From NCBI GenBank assembly GCA_037045155.1, contig JBAOIG010000003.1, positions 620,001 through 684,000 of the forward strand: a DNA stretch of 64,000 nt, written 5' to 3'. Below the pieces are notes generated by a model, which worked only from the letters and a program-made list of their open reading frames with translations, made no database searches and had not been told where the DNA came from. Of the stretch, positions 15,768 through 24,165 are shown piece after piece (position 1 is the first letter of the stretch; the number at the start of each line of letters is the position of its first letter). A program made the translations under genes and the position numbers. Source of the DNA: Thermomicrobiales bacterium. Its GTDB lineage: Bacteria; Chloroflexota; Chloroflexia; Thermomicrobiales; CFX8.

Positions 15768-17777
15768 TCAGGATGAGACGATGGACGCATCGCCGGATGA
15801 GGGTCTGGGTGCAGACCGAAGATAGATGAGCAGCACGCCGACATCGGCTGGCGTGACCCCTGCGATCCTGCTGGCCTGTCCAATGGTCGACGGTCGCACA
15901 AGCTGCAGTCTCTCGCGTGCCTCGTTTCTCAACCCGGGGATGCGCTCGTAGGCACACGTGGCCGGGATGGCCTGATGTTCCATCGACTTTGTGCGCTCGA
16001 CCTGTTCGCGCTCCTTCTCCACATATGCGCCGTAGCGCAGGTCGGTCTCAATGCGCCGGATCGTCTCGTCTCCAGGCGGCGTGGTTGGTATCAGGTCCGG
16101 TCGGAGGCGCGCTATCGCGATGAGGAGCGCCTGCAGATTGGAATCTGGACGCCGCGCGTAGTCGGCTGCGGTCATGCTCCGACTTGCAGGAGGAAGGCCA
16201 ACCGCCGCCAGCGCTGCCGTGACGATGTCGTTGGGAGTCAGATAGACCTGAGTCAGCGCGGAGATCAGCGCATCACGCTGGAGGCGTTCCTGCTCGATTT
16301 CGCGAAGTCGACCATCGTTGATCAGCCCGGCGGTGTGGGCAATTGACCCGAGCCGTTCGTCCGCTGTGTCGGATCTGAGGAGTATTCGATGCTCGGCTCG
16401 AGATGTCAGCATCCGGTATGGCTCGACAAAGTCCTGCGTGGAGAGATCGTCGGCCATCACCCCGATATAGGCTTCATCCCGGCCCAGCGTCAACGGTTCG
16501 ATCCCGCCTACGTAGCGCGCCGCGTTCAGGCCGGCGATCAGCCCCTGGCCGGCTGCCTCCTCGTAGCCCGAGGTTCCGTTCACCTGGCCGGCAAGAAACA
16601 GGCCATCCACGCGCTTGGACGCGAACCAGGGTGTTAGCTCCGTCGGCTCGATTGCGTCGTACTCAACGGCATATCCGAAGCGGGTGATTCGCGCGTTGCG
16701 GAGCGCCGGGATCGTGCGCAGGAACGCAAGCTGGACATCATGAGGCAGGCTGGTGTTCGCGCCCTGAACGTAGACTTCAGTCGTGCGCCACCCCTCGGGC
16801 TCAAGGAACAGCCCATGACTCTGCTTCTCGCGAAAGCGCATGACCTTATCCTCGATCGACGGACAATACCGAGTTCCAACCCCTTGAATCGTTCCGTTGA
16901 ACATTGGCGATCTGTCGACGTTCCTGGCGACAAGGTCATGACCGTCCATGTTTGTCTGGACGAGGTAGCAGGAGAGCTGCTGGCGCCAGCCATTGGTTCG
17001 GCCCGGGTAGATCGGGAGAGGCGGCAGCTCGAGTCGCTCGATTCGCCCAGCGCGACCGGAGCGCGAGAACCAGAGCGGGCTCTCGGCGCCAGCTTGCTCT
17101 TCGGTCAGGTTGAAGTCGATCGTTCGCGCGTCTACTCTGGGCGGCGTCCCGGTCTTGAGACGGCGCAAGCGAATTCCGACATCTCCGATTGAGAGCGCCA
17201 GGTCGCTGGTTGCGGAGTCGCCGGCCCGTCCGCCCGACGAGCGCCACTCCCCAGCGATCAGATTGCCACGCAGGAACGTGCCAGCAGTAATCACGACCGA
17301 ACCACAACGGTACTCGTTGCCGAAATCCGTGATCACCGCGCTCACGGATGGCTGCCCACCGTTGGCTTGCAACTCGATTGCGCGAGCCGATTCCTGGCGG
17401 AGATCGACTCCCGGCTGCGTCTCGAGGGCTTCCTTCATTGCCATCGAATAGAGCGTCTTGTCGGCCTGCGCTCGAAGTGCCTGAACGGCCGGCCCACGCG
17501 ATGCGTTGAGCACCCGAACTTGCAGAGCCGTCCGGTCGATCGCTTCTGCCATCGCGCCGCCGAGCGCATCGATTTCGGCGACAATGTGACCTTTCGCAGG
17601 CCCGCCGATTGAAGGATTGCAGGGCATGAAGCCGATGCGGTCGAGGTTCGGGGTCAACACCAGAACCGACGCGCCAACCCGTGCGGCCGCTAACGCAGCC
17701 TCGCAGCCAGCGTGGCCAGCGCCAATCACCACGACATCGTAGGTTGCGGTACAGGATAGAGTCATTGCAGGTGCCAT
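15768..17777 (-). CDS. mnmG: tRNA uridine-5-carboxymethylaminomethyl modification enzyme MnmG (GidA)
   Basis: 669 residues (665 if the ATG at 17765 is used). With MnmE, this FAD protein installs the cmnm5 group at U34 of certain tRNAs. Evidence is the FAD motif VVVIGAGHAGCEAALAAARVG, CNPSIGGPAKGHIVAEIDALGG, LKTGTPPRVD, the GTRYCPSIEDK block and the C-terminal helical domain. Length is slightly above the usual 620-640. A TTGCCG-18-TATACT promoter lies immediately upstream. mnmE is not in the window. It is followed with 1-nt spacing by the metallophosphoesterase gene. Confidence 0.96.
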   Translation of the reverse strand: MAPAMTLSCTATYDVVVIGAGHAGCEAALAAARVGASVLVLTPNLDRIGFMPCNPSIGGPAKGHIVAEIDALGGAMAEAIDRTALQVRVLNASRGPAVQALRAQADKTLYSMAMKEALETQPGVDLRQESARAIELQANGGQPSVSAVITDFGNEYRCGSVVITAGTFLRGNLIAGEWRSSGGRAGDSATSDLALSIGDVGIRLRRLKTGTPPRVDARTIDFNLTEEQAGAESPLWFSRSGRAGRIERLELPPLPIYPGRTNGWRQQLSCYLVQTNMDGHDLVARNVDRSPMFNGTIQGVGTRYCPSIEDKVMRFREKQSHGLFLEPEGWRTTEVYVQGANTSLPHDVQLAFLRTIPALRNARITRFGYAVEYDAIEPTELTPWFASKRVDGLFLAGQVNGTSGYEEAAGQGLIAGLNAARYVGGIEPLTLGRDEAYIGVMADDLSTQDFVEPYRMLTSRAEHRILLRSDTADERLGSIAHTAGLINDGRLREIEQERLQRDALISALTQVYLTPNDIVTAALAAVGLPPASRSMTAADYARRPDSNLQALLIAIARLRPDLIPTTPPGDETIRRIETDLRYGAYVEKEREQVERTKSMEHQAIPATCAYERIPGLRNEARERLQLVRPSTIGQASRIAGVTPADVGVLLIYLRSAPRPSSGDASIVSS

Positions 17778-17788
17778 ATCTATGGTGA

Positions 17789-17818
17789 AGTATAGGATCT
17801 GGACACCGTAACCGGCAA
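17789..17818 (-). promoter_or_regulatory. Promoter of mnmG with very short leader
   Basis: On the minus strand TTGCCG (17818-17813), an 18-bp spacer and TATACT (17794-17789). The start codon at 17777 lies only 11 bp past the -10, so the mRNA would be nearly leaderless if that ATG is used. Confidence 0.55.
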
Positions 17819-17820
17819 TG

Positions 17821-17836
17821 CAGGGGGAGACCCCTG
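17821..17836 (+). repeat. GNRA-type hairpin upstream of small-gene cluster
   Basis: CAGGGG-GAGA-CCCCTG, a 6-bp stem closed by a GAGA (GNRA) tetraloop, in the leader of the gene starting at 17881. It may be a 5'-UTR structure. Confidence 0.4.
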
Positions 17837-17880
17837 GGGGCTGTGGCGCGCGAAATGGTCAGTTGAGGAGGTACAGGCTC

Positions 17881-18090
17881 GTGAGCTTTATGCGGGGTGT
17901 GGTTGAAAGTGCCATCAAGAACATGTCACCCGAGGAGCGCGACCAGGCGCTCAACGCGGTGATGCAGCAGGTGGTGTCGTCGATGTCGACCGAGGAGCGC
18001 AAGGCGGCTCTCGCCGATATCGTAACGCTGCTCGCGAGTGATCTGAGCGCCGAAGATCGGGTCGGGATCATTCGCTCGATAGAGGGTTGA
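17881..18090 (+). CDS. Small helical protein with EER repeats, unknown function
   Basis: 69 residues, soluble, with three related helical units: MSPEERDQALNAVMQQV, MSTEERKAALADIVTLL and LSAEDRVGIIRSIEG. Each starts Ser-x-Glu-(Glu/Asp)-Arg. No known family is recognised. The GTG at 17881 is chosen because GAGGAGG lies 9 nt upstream (17865-17871). In-frame codons further upstream run through the hairpin. It leads a plus-strand trio with two membrane-anchored unknown genes. Possible roles are protein-protein contact or membrane-associated scaffolding, both speculative. Confidence 0.65.
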   Translation: MSFMRGVVESAIKNMSPEERDQALNAVMQQVVSSMSTEERKAALADIVTLLASDLSAEDRVGIIRSIEG

Positions 18091-18111
18091 TGCTGATTAG
18101 GAGGACACAGG

Positions 18112-18807
18112 ATGGATCGATCGACACGAGGAACACTGGAGGTTGTCGGGATCGCCACTGCAGCCGCGGCTGCCATCGGGGGTATCGTCGTGGCGCTGAG
18201 TCGAGCGCAGTCAGCGCAGCACGTCGATGGTGAGCCTCCGAACGCAGTGGCGTCGGTCCCGCCTGTGACGTCGAACGGTGGCGATCGAGATTCTGATGCG
18301 ATGGCGACGGCGATGGGTTCGCTGGCGGAGGTGTATCCGGAGATTCTCGATAGCATCAGAAATCTGTTGACGAATGCCGGAGAAGCTGCCCGGCCAGCGG
18401 TGGACCGCGCTGCCACTTCGTTTCCATCGGCGACTGACGTCAGGGCAACAGGCGCATCAGCCATCAGCAAGCTGCAACACGCGGCTCTCGACACGATTGT
18501 CCCTGCTATGAGTGAGGTGTTCCAGTCGGCCCGGGGGCGACTGGAGTTGGACCATGAGCCAGCCGAGCCGGCCGAGTCAGCTCGAGCCGGCCGTCGGCGT
18601 CGTGAGCGCAACAGACGCGGCCGCGCGACGAGCGATCGATCGAACGTCTCAGTCCGCCCACGCTGCCCTCGCGGCATCGGGGAATGTTGCGAGGGAGTCG
18701 GCAGCCGCCGCACTCTGGCTCACGCTCGCCAGCGCATTGGTGTTCTTTCTGATTCTGAGCGATCAGCAACGCGAGAAGGTTACGGCAGCCATCGGGTCGG
18801 CGGTTGA
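18112..18807 (+). CDS. Membrane-anchored protein of unknown function (3' part uncertain)
   Basis: The N-terminus has one hydrophobic segment, VVGIATAAAAAIGGIVVAL, at about residues 11-29. A Ser/Asp-rich stretch and a helical region (MGSLAEVYPEILDSIRNLL) run to about residue 145. Beyond that, in this frame, the sequence becomes arginine-rich and low in typical codon bias, while the frame starting at 18554 looks coding. The real protein may therefore end earlier or continue into the other frame. The start has AGGAGGA upstream (GATTAGGAGGACACAGG context, 18097-18110). No family is recognised. It follows the 69-residue gene by 21 bp. Confidence 0.55.
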   Translation: MDRSTRGTLEVVGIATAAAAAIGGIVVALSRAQSAQHVDGEPPNAVASVPPVTSNGGDRDSDAMATAMGSLAEVYPEILDSIRNLLTNAGEAARPAVDRAATSFPSATDVRATGASAISKLQHAALDTIVPAMSEVFQSARGRLELDHEPAEPAESARAGRRRRERNRRGRATSDRSNVSVRPRCPRGIGECCEGVGSRRTLAHARQRIGVLSDSERSATREGYGSHRVGG

Positions 18808-18859
18808 ACAGGCCCAACTGCTTATTCGTGACTTCAAGGGGTATGAAGACGAATACTAG
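18554..18859 (+). CDS. Small membrane protein, unknown; overlaps preceding gene or continues it by frameshift
   Basis: 101 residues with an alanine-rich amphipathic part and one clear transmembrane segment, WLTLASALVFFLIL, near residues 60-73. A charged tail follows, IRDFKGYEDEY. GGAG at 18542-18545 gives the ATG at 18554 a plausible ribosome-binding site. It overlaps the preceding frame by 254 bp, and only this frame shows normal codon bias over that stretch. Either it is an independent gene nested in a run-on upstream frame, or the two are one gene split by a +1 change (for example one extra G in the G5 run near 18534). A strong hairpin ends the unit. Confidence 0.55.
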   Translation: MSQPSRPSQLEPAVGVVSATDAAARRAIDRTSQSAHAALAASGNVARESAAAALWLTLASALVFFLILSDQQREKVTAAIGSAVEQAQLLIRDFKGYEDEY

Positions 18860-18877
18860 GCTAACGCCACGGAGAAC

Positions 18878-18913
18878 GTGAGACACCGCGGGAACATCCC
18901 CGCGGTGTCTCAC
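18878..18913. terminator. Bidirectional terminator hairpin between convergent genes
   Basis: GTGAGACACCGCGGG (18878-18892) pairs perfectly with CCCGCGGTGTCTCAC (18899-18913) around a 6-nt loop, a 15-bp stem. There is no U tract, but it sits exactly between the plus-strand small-gene cluster and the end of secA. Confidence 0.7.
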
Positions 18914-18932
18914 GCTGGTGTCAGGTTGATTG

Positions 18933-21500
18933 TCAGCCGACGCGTTGGGCGGCTGGCGCTCCGTGGCAGTTCTTGAACTTCTTTCCACTGCCACACCAGC
19001 ACGGGTCGTTGCGGCCGATCTTCTGTCGCTTCTTGGCGGCTGGCGCGTTGCCCTCGATCGGCTGGTTTGTGGTGAGGTTTCGGGGCTGCGCCAGGACCGG
19101 CGCACGCTGAATGTTGGCGAAAAGGATCTTGTGTCCTGTGTCGTAGTCGATGTTAGCCAGGAGCTGCTCGAACATCTCGAACCCCTCCGTCTTGTAGGCT
19201 ACCAGCGGGTCCTTCTGTGCATACGCCTGAAGACCGATGCCTTGGCGCATGTCGTCCATAATCGTGAGATGCTCGCGCCAGAGCTTGTCGATCACTGATA
19301 GCATGACCGCTCGCTCCAGATATCGCGTCATCTCTTCGCCGGTCTCGCGCTCTTTCGCGTCGTAGTGCGCGAGCGCGTCGTCGATGAGCTTCTCCTCGAT
19401 CGCGTCAGTTGACAGCCCGGAGATATCTTGTGACCTGAGCGTTGACATCGGAACGATCGCCCGATAGGCGCGAATGATCTGGTTGTCGTCGATGTCATCG
19501 CCAGCGCTGTGGGCTGCTATGGCGACTCCGATCTGGCCCTCAATGATCTCCAGCATCCGCTCGTGGAGATTCTCACCCTCAAGGATGCGTCGACGGATGG
19601 CGTAGATTACTTCGCGGTGCTTGTTCATGACGTCGTCGTATTCGACAACGTGCTTCCGAAGGTCGAAGTTGTGACCTTCGACCTTCGTCTGGGCGTTCTC
19701 GATCGATTTCGAGATCATGTTGTGCTCGATCGGCTGATCGTCTTCGAGTCCCAGACGATCCATGAGCCCCGAGATGCGGTCAGAACCGAATCGCTTCATC
19801 AACTCGTCTTCGAGCGACAGGAAGAAGCGGCTGGATCCCGGATCCCCCTGGCGACCGGCACGTCCGCGGAGCTGGTTGTCGATTCGGCGGGATTCATGGC
19901 GCTCCGTGCCGATGATGTGAAGACCCCCGTTATCGGCAACGCCCGTCCCGAGCTTGATGTCGGTGCCGCGGCCGGCCATGTTCGTTGCGATGGTGACCAT
20001 GCCCGGCAGACCAGCGTCCGTGACGATCTCTGCCTCGCGCTCGTGCTGCTTGGCGTTGAGCACCGAGTGCGGGACACCGTCTCGCATCAACATCTCCGAC
20101 AACAGCTCCGACTTCTCGATCGAAGTCGTGCCGACCAGAACCGGCCGGCCGTGCTCGTGCATGTCCTTGATCTCGCGGACGACAGCTCCGAACTTGCCCA
20201 ATTCCGTCTTGAACACCTGATCTGCCTGGTCGTCGCGAACCATTTCCTGGTGCGTCGGGATTACGACGACGTCCAGTCCGTAGATCATGTGGAACTCTTC
20301 GTCCTCCGTCTCCGCGGTGCCGGTCATTCCTGCCAGCTTGTCGTAGAGCCGAAAGTAGTTCTGGAAGGTGATGGTCGCCTCAGTGACGTTCTCGCGCTGA
20401 ACCCGGACGTTTTCCTTGGCCTCGATGGCCTGATGGAGTCCCTCGGAGTAGCGCCGGCCGAGCATCTTTCGCCCGGTGAACTCATCGACGATGACAACCT
20501 CGCCATCCTCGATGATGTAGTCCTTGTCGCGATGGAAGAGTGCCTGCGCCTTCAGAGCCTGCTCAAGGTAGTGGGTGAAGTCCTGGTATCGGTCGTCGTA
20601 GATGCTTTCGCCCTCGGGGATTTCAAGCAACTGCTCGACCTTGTCGATGCCGTCCTCGTTCAGGGAAACGGTGCGGCGCTTCAGGTCGACCTCGTAGTGG
20701 CGTTCGTTGCGAAGTTGTCGGACGATCTGGGAAAACTGGGCGTATCGGTCGACTGACTCGTCGCCTGGCCCCGAAATGATCAATGGCGTCCGCGCCTCGT
20801 CGATGAGGATATTGTCAACCTCATCGACGATGGCATAGTGCAGCGCTCGCTGGACACAGTAGCGCAGGTCTGGCGCCATATTGTCGCGCAGATAGTCGAA
20901 GCCAAATTCGTTATTGGTGCCATAGGTGATATCGCAGCCATACGCTTCGGTGCGCTCAACTGGCCGAAGGCGCTGCAACCGCTCGTCTTCGTTGACATAT
21001 TCAGGGTCGTACACGAATGCCTCGTCATGCTGGATGCAACCAACAGACAGCCCGAGCGCGTGGTAGATCTGCCCCATCCATTGCGTGTCGCGCTTGGCCA
21101 GGTAGTCGTTCGGCGTGATGAGATGACTACCCTTCCCATCGAGGGCATTCAGCGCTAGCGCGAGAGTCGCGGTGAGCGTCTTGCCTTCGCCTGTGCGCAT
21201 CTCGGCGATTTTCCCCTGATGGAGCACCGCGCCACCCATCAACTGGACATCGAAATGGCGCTGACCGAGAGTTCGTTGGGCGGCTTCCCGGGTTGCTGCA
21301 AACGACTCGGGCAGCAGGTCGTCCAGTGTTGCGCCGTCTGCGAGTTGCTCGCGCAGCCGTGTTGAGACCTCGGCCAGCGCGATGTCGTCCATTGCGCGAT
21401 ACTCATCTTCGAGTGCGTTGACCTCGTCCGCGATGGCGCGAAGAGGGCTGAGTGTCTTCTGACTTGAGGGACCGAAGACCTTCTTGAGCAGGGATTTCAT
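18933..21500 (-). CDS. secA: Preprotein translocase ATPase SecA
   Basis: 855 residues. The motor that drives unfolded preproteins through SecYEG. Visible are the N-terminal SecYEG-contact region, Walker A MRTGEGKTLT (about 101-110), GCDITYGTNNEFGFDYLRDN, DEVDNILIDEARTPLIISG, the second ATPase domain with TNMAGRGTDIKLG, and the C-terminal zinc-binding PCWCGSGKKFKNCHG. Length is normal. Upstream is a 176-bp divergent gap with a TAAAAT box (21625-21620) and a GCCGGCA/TGCCGGC hairpin (21543-21560) in the probable leader. The identification is certain. Confidence 0.98.
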   Translation of the reverse strand: MKSLLKKVFGPSSQKTLSPLRAIADEVNALEDEYRAMDDIALAEVSTRLREQLADGATLDDLLPESFAATREAAQRTLGQRHFDVQLMGGAVLHQGKIAEMRTGEGKTLTATLALALNALDGKGSHLITPNDYLAKRDTQWMGQIYHALGLSVGCIQHDEAFVYDPEYVNEDERLQRLRPVERTEAYGCDITYGTNNEFGFDYLRDNMAPDLRYCVQRALHYAIVDEVDNILIDEARTPLIISGPGDESVDRYAQFSQIVRQLRNERHYEVDLKRRTVSLNEDGIDKVEQLLEIPEGESIYDDRYQDFTHYLEQALKAQALFHRDKDYIIEDGEVVIVDEFTGRKMLGRRYSEGLHQAIEAKENVRVQRENVTEATITFQNYFRLYDKLAGMTGTAETEDEEFHMIYGLDVVVIPTHQEMVRDDQADQVFKTELGKFGAVVREIKDMHEHGRPVLVGTTSIEKSELLSEMLMRDGVPHSVLNAKQHEREAEIVTDAGLPGMVTIATNMAGRGTDIKLGTGVADNGGLHIIGTERHESRRIDNQLRGRAGRQGDPGSSRFFLSLEDELMKRFGSDRISGLMDRLGLEDDQPIEHNMISKSIENAQTKVEGHNFDLRKHVVEYDDVMNKHREVIYAIRRRILEGENLHERMLEIIEGQIGVAIAAHSAGDDIDDNQIIRAYRAIVPMSTLRSQDISGLSTDAIEEKLIDDALAHYDAKERETGEEMTRYLERAVMLSVIDKLWREHLTIMDDMRQGIGLQAYAQKDPLVAYKTEGFEMFEQLLANIDYDTGHKILFANIQRAPVLAQPRNLTTNQPIEGNAPAAKKRQKIGRNDPCWCGSGKKFKNCHGAPAAQRVG

Positions 21501-21676
21501 GTGGCTATTCTCCGACGGCTATGGCGGATTCATGGAAGGTGTGCCGGCATCGCTGCCGGCTGTCCGGCGAGGCGCCTGTTCCAGGGGAGCTGGGCAGCGC
21601 GCGCCGAGGCAACCTTGTTATTTTACTATAACCATACTGGCCGACAGCGGTTATTGCTCCGATCTGAAGGGAGCCG

Positions 21677-23368
21677 ATGATGTCCGCGAACTACCTCGAT
21701 CGACCCGAGCTGGCGACGTACCTGCGATACGACGAGCTCGCCGCATTGCTTCGCCAGTGGGAGCGCGACTTTCCGCGATGGATATCCGTGTCGATCATCG
21801 GCCAGTCTGCGGAGGGTCGGGACTTGCTGCTGGCCACCGTTGGGGATCGGGACTCCGGTAGATATGGCGGGGTCGATCGGCGGCCAGCGATCTGGGTGGA
21901 TGCGAACCACCATGCTGGTGAGGTCATCGGTTCTGCGGTGGCGCTTGGGACGATCTGGTCGCTGATTAAGCGCGCGGAGGGTGGCGACGATCTGCTGGCT
22001 GAGACGACCTGGTACGTCCAGCCACGCATCGCGCCGGATGGCGTCGAGGTGTATCTGTCGACTCCCTATCGGCTTCGGTCGGCGGCAATCGACTATCCGG
22101 CAGGTGACCCTCAACCGGGCCTGCACCTGGCCGACATCGACGGAGACGGCGAGATTGTCCAGATGCGTGTCCAGGATGATTGCGGGGACTGGCGCGTCTC
22201 GGATCTGGACCCACGCCTCATGGTTCGCCGTCTGGACAGTGACGATCCGGACATCGTCTACTACCGGCTGTATCCGGAGTCGACGATGGTCGGCACGTCT
22301 TCGCCCGCCAAGGTGGCAACGGCGCGTTGGGGTCTTGATTTCAACCGGTCGTATCCGCACAACTGGCAGCCTGACTATCGACAATCTGGAGCAGGGCCGT
22401 ACCCGCTCTATCCACCGGAGACGCGAGCAAACGTCGACTGGATCGTGAGCCATCCGAATATCGGCCTCATCGTCTCGTACCACACGTTCGGCGGCTTTGC
22501 GTTCCGCTTGCCGTCCAGCGCGCCGGCCTCGTCCTACCGGCACGGCGACTTGTCTGGCGACTATGCGGTCCTCTGTTGTCGTTTCACTGAGTTCACCGGA
22601 GGCCCAACGATCCAGTCGTATGATGAGGAAACTGCTACGGCTCGTTATGGGTCGCTCATGGACTGGGCCTACAATCAGCATGGGCTCTACGGCTGGGTTC
22701 CCGAGCTTTGGGATGTCTGGCTCGCGGCCGGCATCGACCGGCGCGATGACGCCGAGCAGTTTCATGCGTCCCATGGTGAAGAGGAGCAGGCAGCGCTACT
22801 TGCCTGGAATGACGCCGAGCTTGACGGGGCAGGGTTCGTCGAGTGGCATCCGTTCGACCATCCCGCGCTGGGCAAGGTCGAGATCGGCGGATGGACGTAT
22901 AAGTACACGCATCAGAATCCACCCGGTGTCTTTGTTCCGAGGATCGCCGAGTCACACATCCAGTGGACCGATCATCTCGCGACGACGCTTCCTCGGCTCG
23001 ACATCTCTGATGTAGTCGTCGAACCGATCGGTGACAGCTTCTGGCGAGTGAGTGTCGAGGTGACAAACCGGTCGTTCTTGCCGACCAATATCTCCCAGCA
23101 AGCGATCGACGTGAGGCGCGCCGATCCGGTCACGGTCGAGCTCCGGCTGGACGAGGGCGTCCTGGTCGATAGCCCGCGGCGGATCGTCGGTCATCTGGCC
23201 GGCCGTGGAGCCGGCGCTCCGCGCCCCTGGGAGGAGCCACGGCCGGCGGCGAATGTTGCGCGCGTGTCGTGGATTGTCCGAGGCGCGCCGGCCGGCCGAG
23301 TGATGGCGTGGTCGAACAAGACCGGGACCGTGGAGGAAAAGATCGATGCGCCAGAGCAATCTGTTTGA
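21677..23368 (+). CDS. M14-family zinc carboxypeptidase, cytoplasmic type
   Basis: 563 residues. The zinc-ligand motif HHAGE (His79, Glu82) follows SAEGRDLLLATVG, a typical carboxypeptidase lead-in. The third ligand is in SYHTFGG, the substrate-binding LDFNRSYPHNW is present, and a Glu-containing MDWAYNQHGLYGWVPEL sits where the catalytic Glu is expected. No signal peptide is present, so it probably acts inside the cell. An insert with DIDGDGE could bind calcium. The C-terminal about 130 residues form a beta-rich accessory domain. ATG 21677 has AGGGAG 4 nt upstream, with ATG 21680 as the alternative. It overlaps the next gene by 23 bp. Confidence 0.87.
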   Translation: MMSANYLDRPELATYLRYDELAALLRQWERDFPRWISVSIIGQSAEGRDLLLATVGDRDSGRYGGVDRRPAIWVDANHHAGEVIGSAVALGTIWSLIKRAEGGDDLLAETTWYVQPRIAPDGVEVYLSTPYRLRSAAIDYPAGDPQPGLHLADIDGDGEIVQMRVQDDCGDWRVSDLDPRLMVRRLDSDDPDIVYYRLYPESTMVGTSSPAKVATARWGLDFNRSYPHNWQPDYRQSGAGPYPLYPPETRANVDWIVSHPNIGLIVSYHTFGGFAFRLPSSAPASSYRHGDLSGDYAVLCCRFTEFTGGPTIQSYDEETATARYGSLMDWAYNQHGLYGWVPELWDVWLAAGIDRRDDAEQFHASHGEEEQAALLAWNDAELDGAGFVEWHPFDHPALGKVEIGGWTYKYTHQNPPGVFVPRIAESHIQWTDHLATTLPRLDISDVVVEPIGDSFWRVSVEVTNRSFLPTNISQQAIDVRRADPVTVELRLDEGVLVDSPRRIVGHLAGRGAGAPRPWEEPRPAANVARVSWIVRGAPAGRVMAWSNKTGTVEEKIDAPEQSV

Positions 23369-23750
23369 CGAAGCCGCCGAACCGGAACGGGCGAAGCCGC
23401 TTGACGCAGATCCGAGCTTCCCGAGCCGGGTCTATCGACTTGCGCTGCTCATCCCACCGGGCAAGGTGACGACATATGGGACGATAGCCGCCGTGCTTGG
23501 CGACCGACGCGGAGCACGCATGGTCGGCTGGGCGATGTCAAACTGCCCTCCCGAGGTATCGGATGTGGCCCACCGCGTTGTCAATCGGTACGGTGAGCTT
23601 TCGGGCGGTTGGGCCTGGGGACATCCTGACGTGATGAAACAACTGCTCGTCGACGAAGGGGTGACCTTTGTCGACGAGTATCGTGTGAACCTCGACAAAC
23701 ATCTCTGGATCCCGCCGATGGAAGAGGAGATCGAACCGCCAGACTGGTAA
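23346..23750 (+). CDS. Alkyltransferase-like protein (MGMT homologue without the active-site cysteine)
   Basis: 134 residues of the O6-alkylguanine-DNA alkyltransferase C-terminal fold: PPGKVTTYGTIAAVLGDRRGARMVGWAMSN is split here as PPGKVTTYGTIAAVLG and RGARMVGWAMSN. The helix-turn-helix arginine finger is intact. The active site PCHRV reads VAHRV, so Ala75 replaces the alkyl-accepting cysteine. Such ATL proteins bind alkylated guanines without repairing them and flag them for nucleotide excision repair. It starts within the end of the M14 gene, so it is translationally linked, though the functional reason is not obvious. Confidence 0.88.
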   Translation: MRQSNLFDEAAEPERAKPLDADPSFPSRVYRLALLIPPGKVTTYGTIAAVLGDRRGARMVGWAMSNCPPEVSDVAHRVVNRYGELSGGWAWGHPDVMKQLLVDEGVTFVDEYRVNLDKHLWIPPMEEEIEPPDW

Positions 23751-23761
23751 GAAGCGAATGC

Positions 23762-23767
23762 TATACT
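23762..23767 (+). promoter_or_regulatory. Predicted -10 box
   Basis: TATACT in the context GCTATACTCG, identical over ten bases to the gatB -10 region, 31 bp before the ATG at 23793. GGAGAGGAG (23778-23786) supplies the ribosome-binding site. Confidence 0.5.
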
Positions 23768-23792
23768 CGCGCCGACGGAGAGGAGAGCTTCG

Positions 23793-24134
23793 ATGAATGC
23801 GCGAGACGGACTCGAGCGCATCCGCGAGCGGCTCATAGCGAACGCCGCCGACCCGGATACGCTTTCCCTGCTCGACACGATGATCAGCCGCGCCTCCGCT
23901 CCCGGAGCTGAGCGAGCGCAGGCAACCCAGTCGCAACTCGTCCGGATGCTCGTCCGGTCGCCGGTCGCGACCAACAATTTCCACGTCTATAACGATCTGG
24001 TGCGGCTCGAGGCAGAAGTCAACGAAGTGGCTGCGCAGCGTGCTGCCGCCGCGGAGGCCGAGGCGGACAAGCCGGTGCCGAAGAGCAAGAAGTATTACAA
24101 GCAGCTCAAGGAGCGCGAGAAGCGCGAGGCGTAA
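23793..24134 (+). CDS. Small charged helical protein, unknown
   Basis: 113 residues, soluble and mostly helical. It starts MNARDGLERIRERLIA and ends in a strongly basic tail, KKYYKQLKEREKREA. An alanine/glutamate-rich stretch, about 75-92, could form a coiled coil. No family is recognised. It has its own -10 box and a strong ribosome-binding site, and the M20 peptidase starts 31 bp later, so both may be on one transcript. The basic tail could contact nucleic acid, which is only a guess. Confidence 0.65.
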   Translation: MNARDGLERIRERLIANAADPDTLSLLDTMISRASAPGAERAQATQSQLVRMLVRSPVATNNFHVYNDLVRLEAEVNEVAAQRAAAAEAEADKPVPKSKKYYKQLKEREKREA

Positions 24135-24165
24135 CATCCCCTCGCGCGTCAAGGGAAGGTCATGT

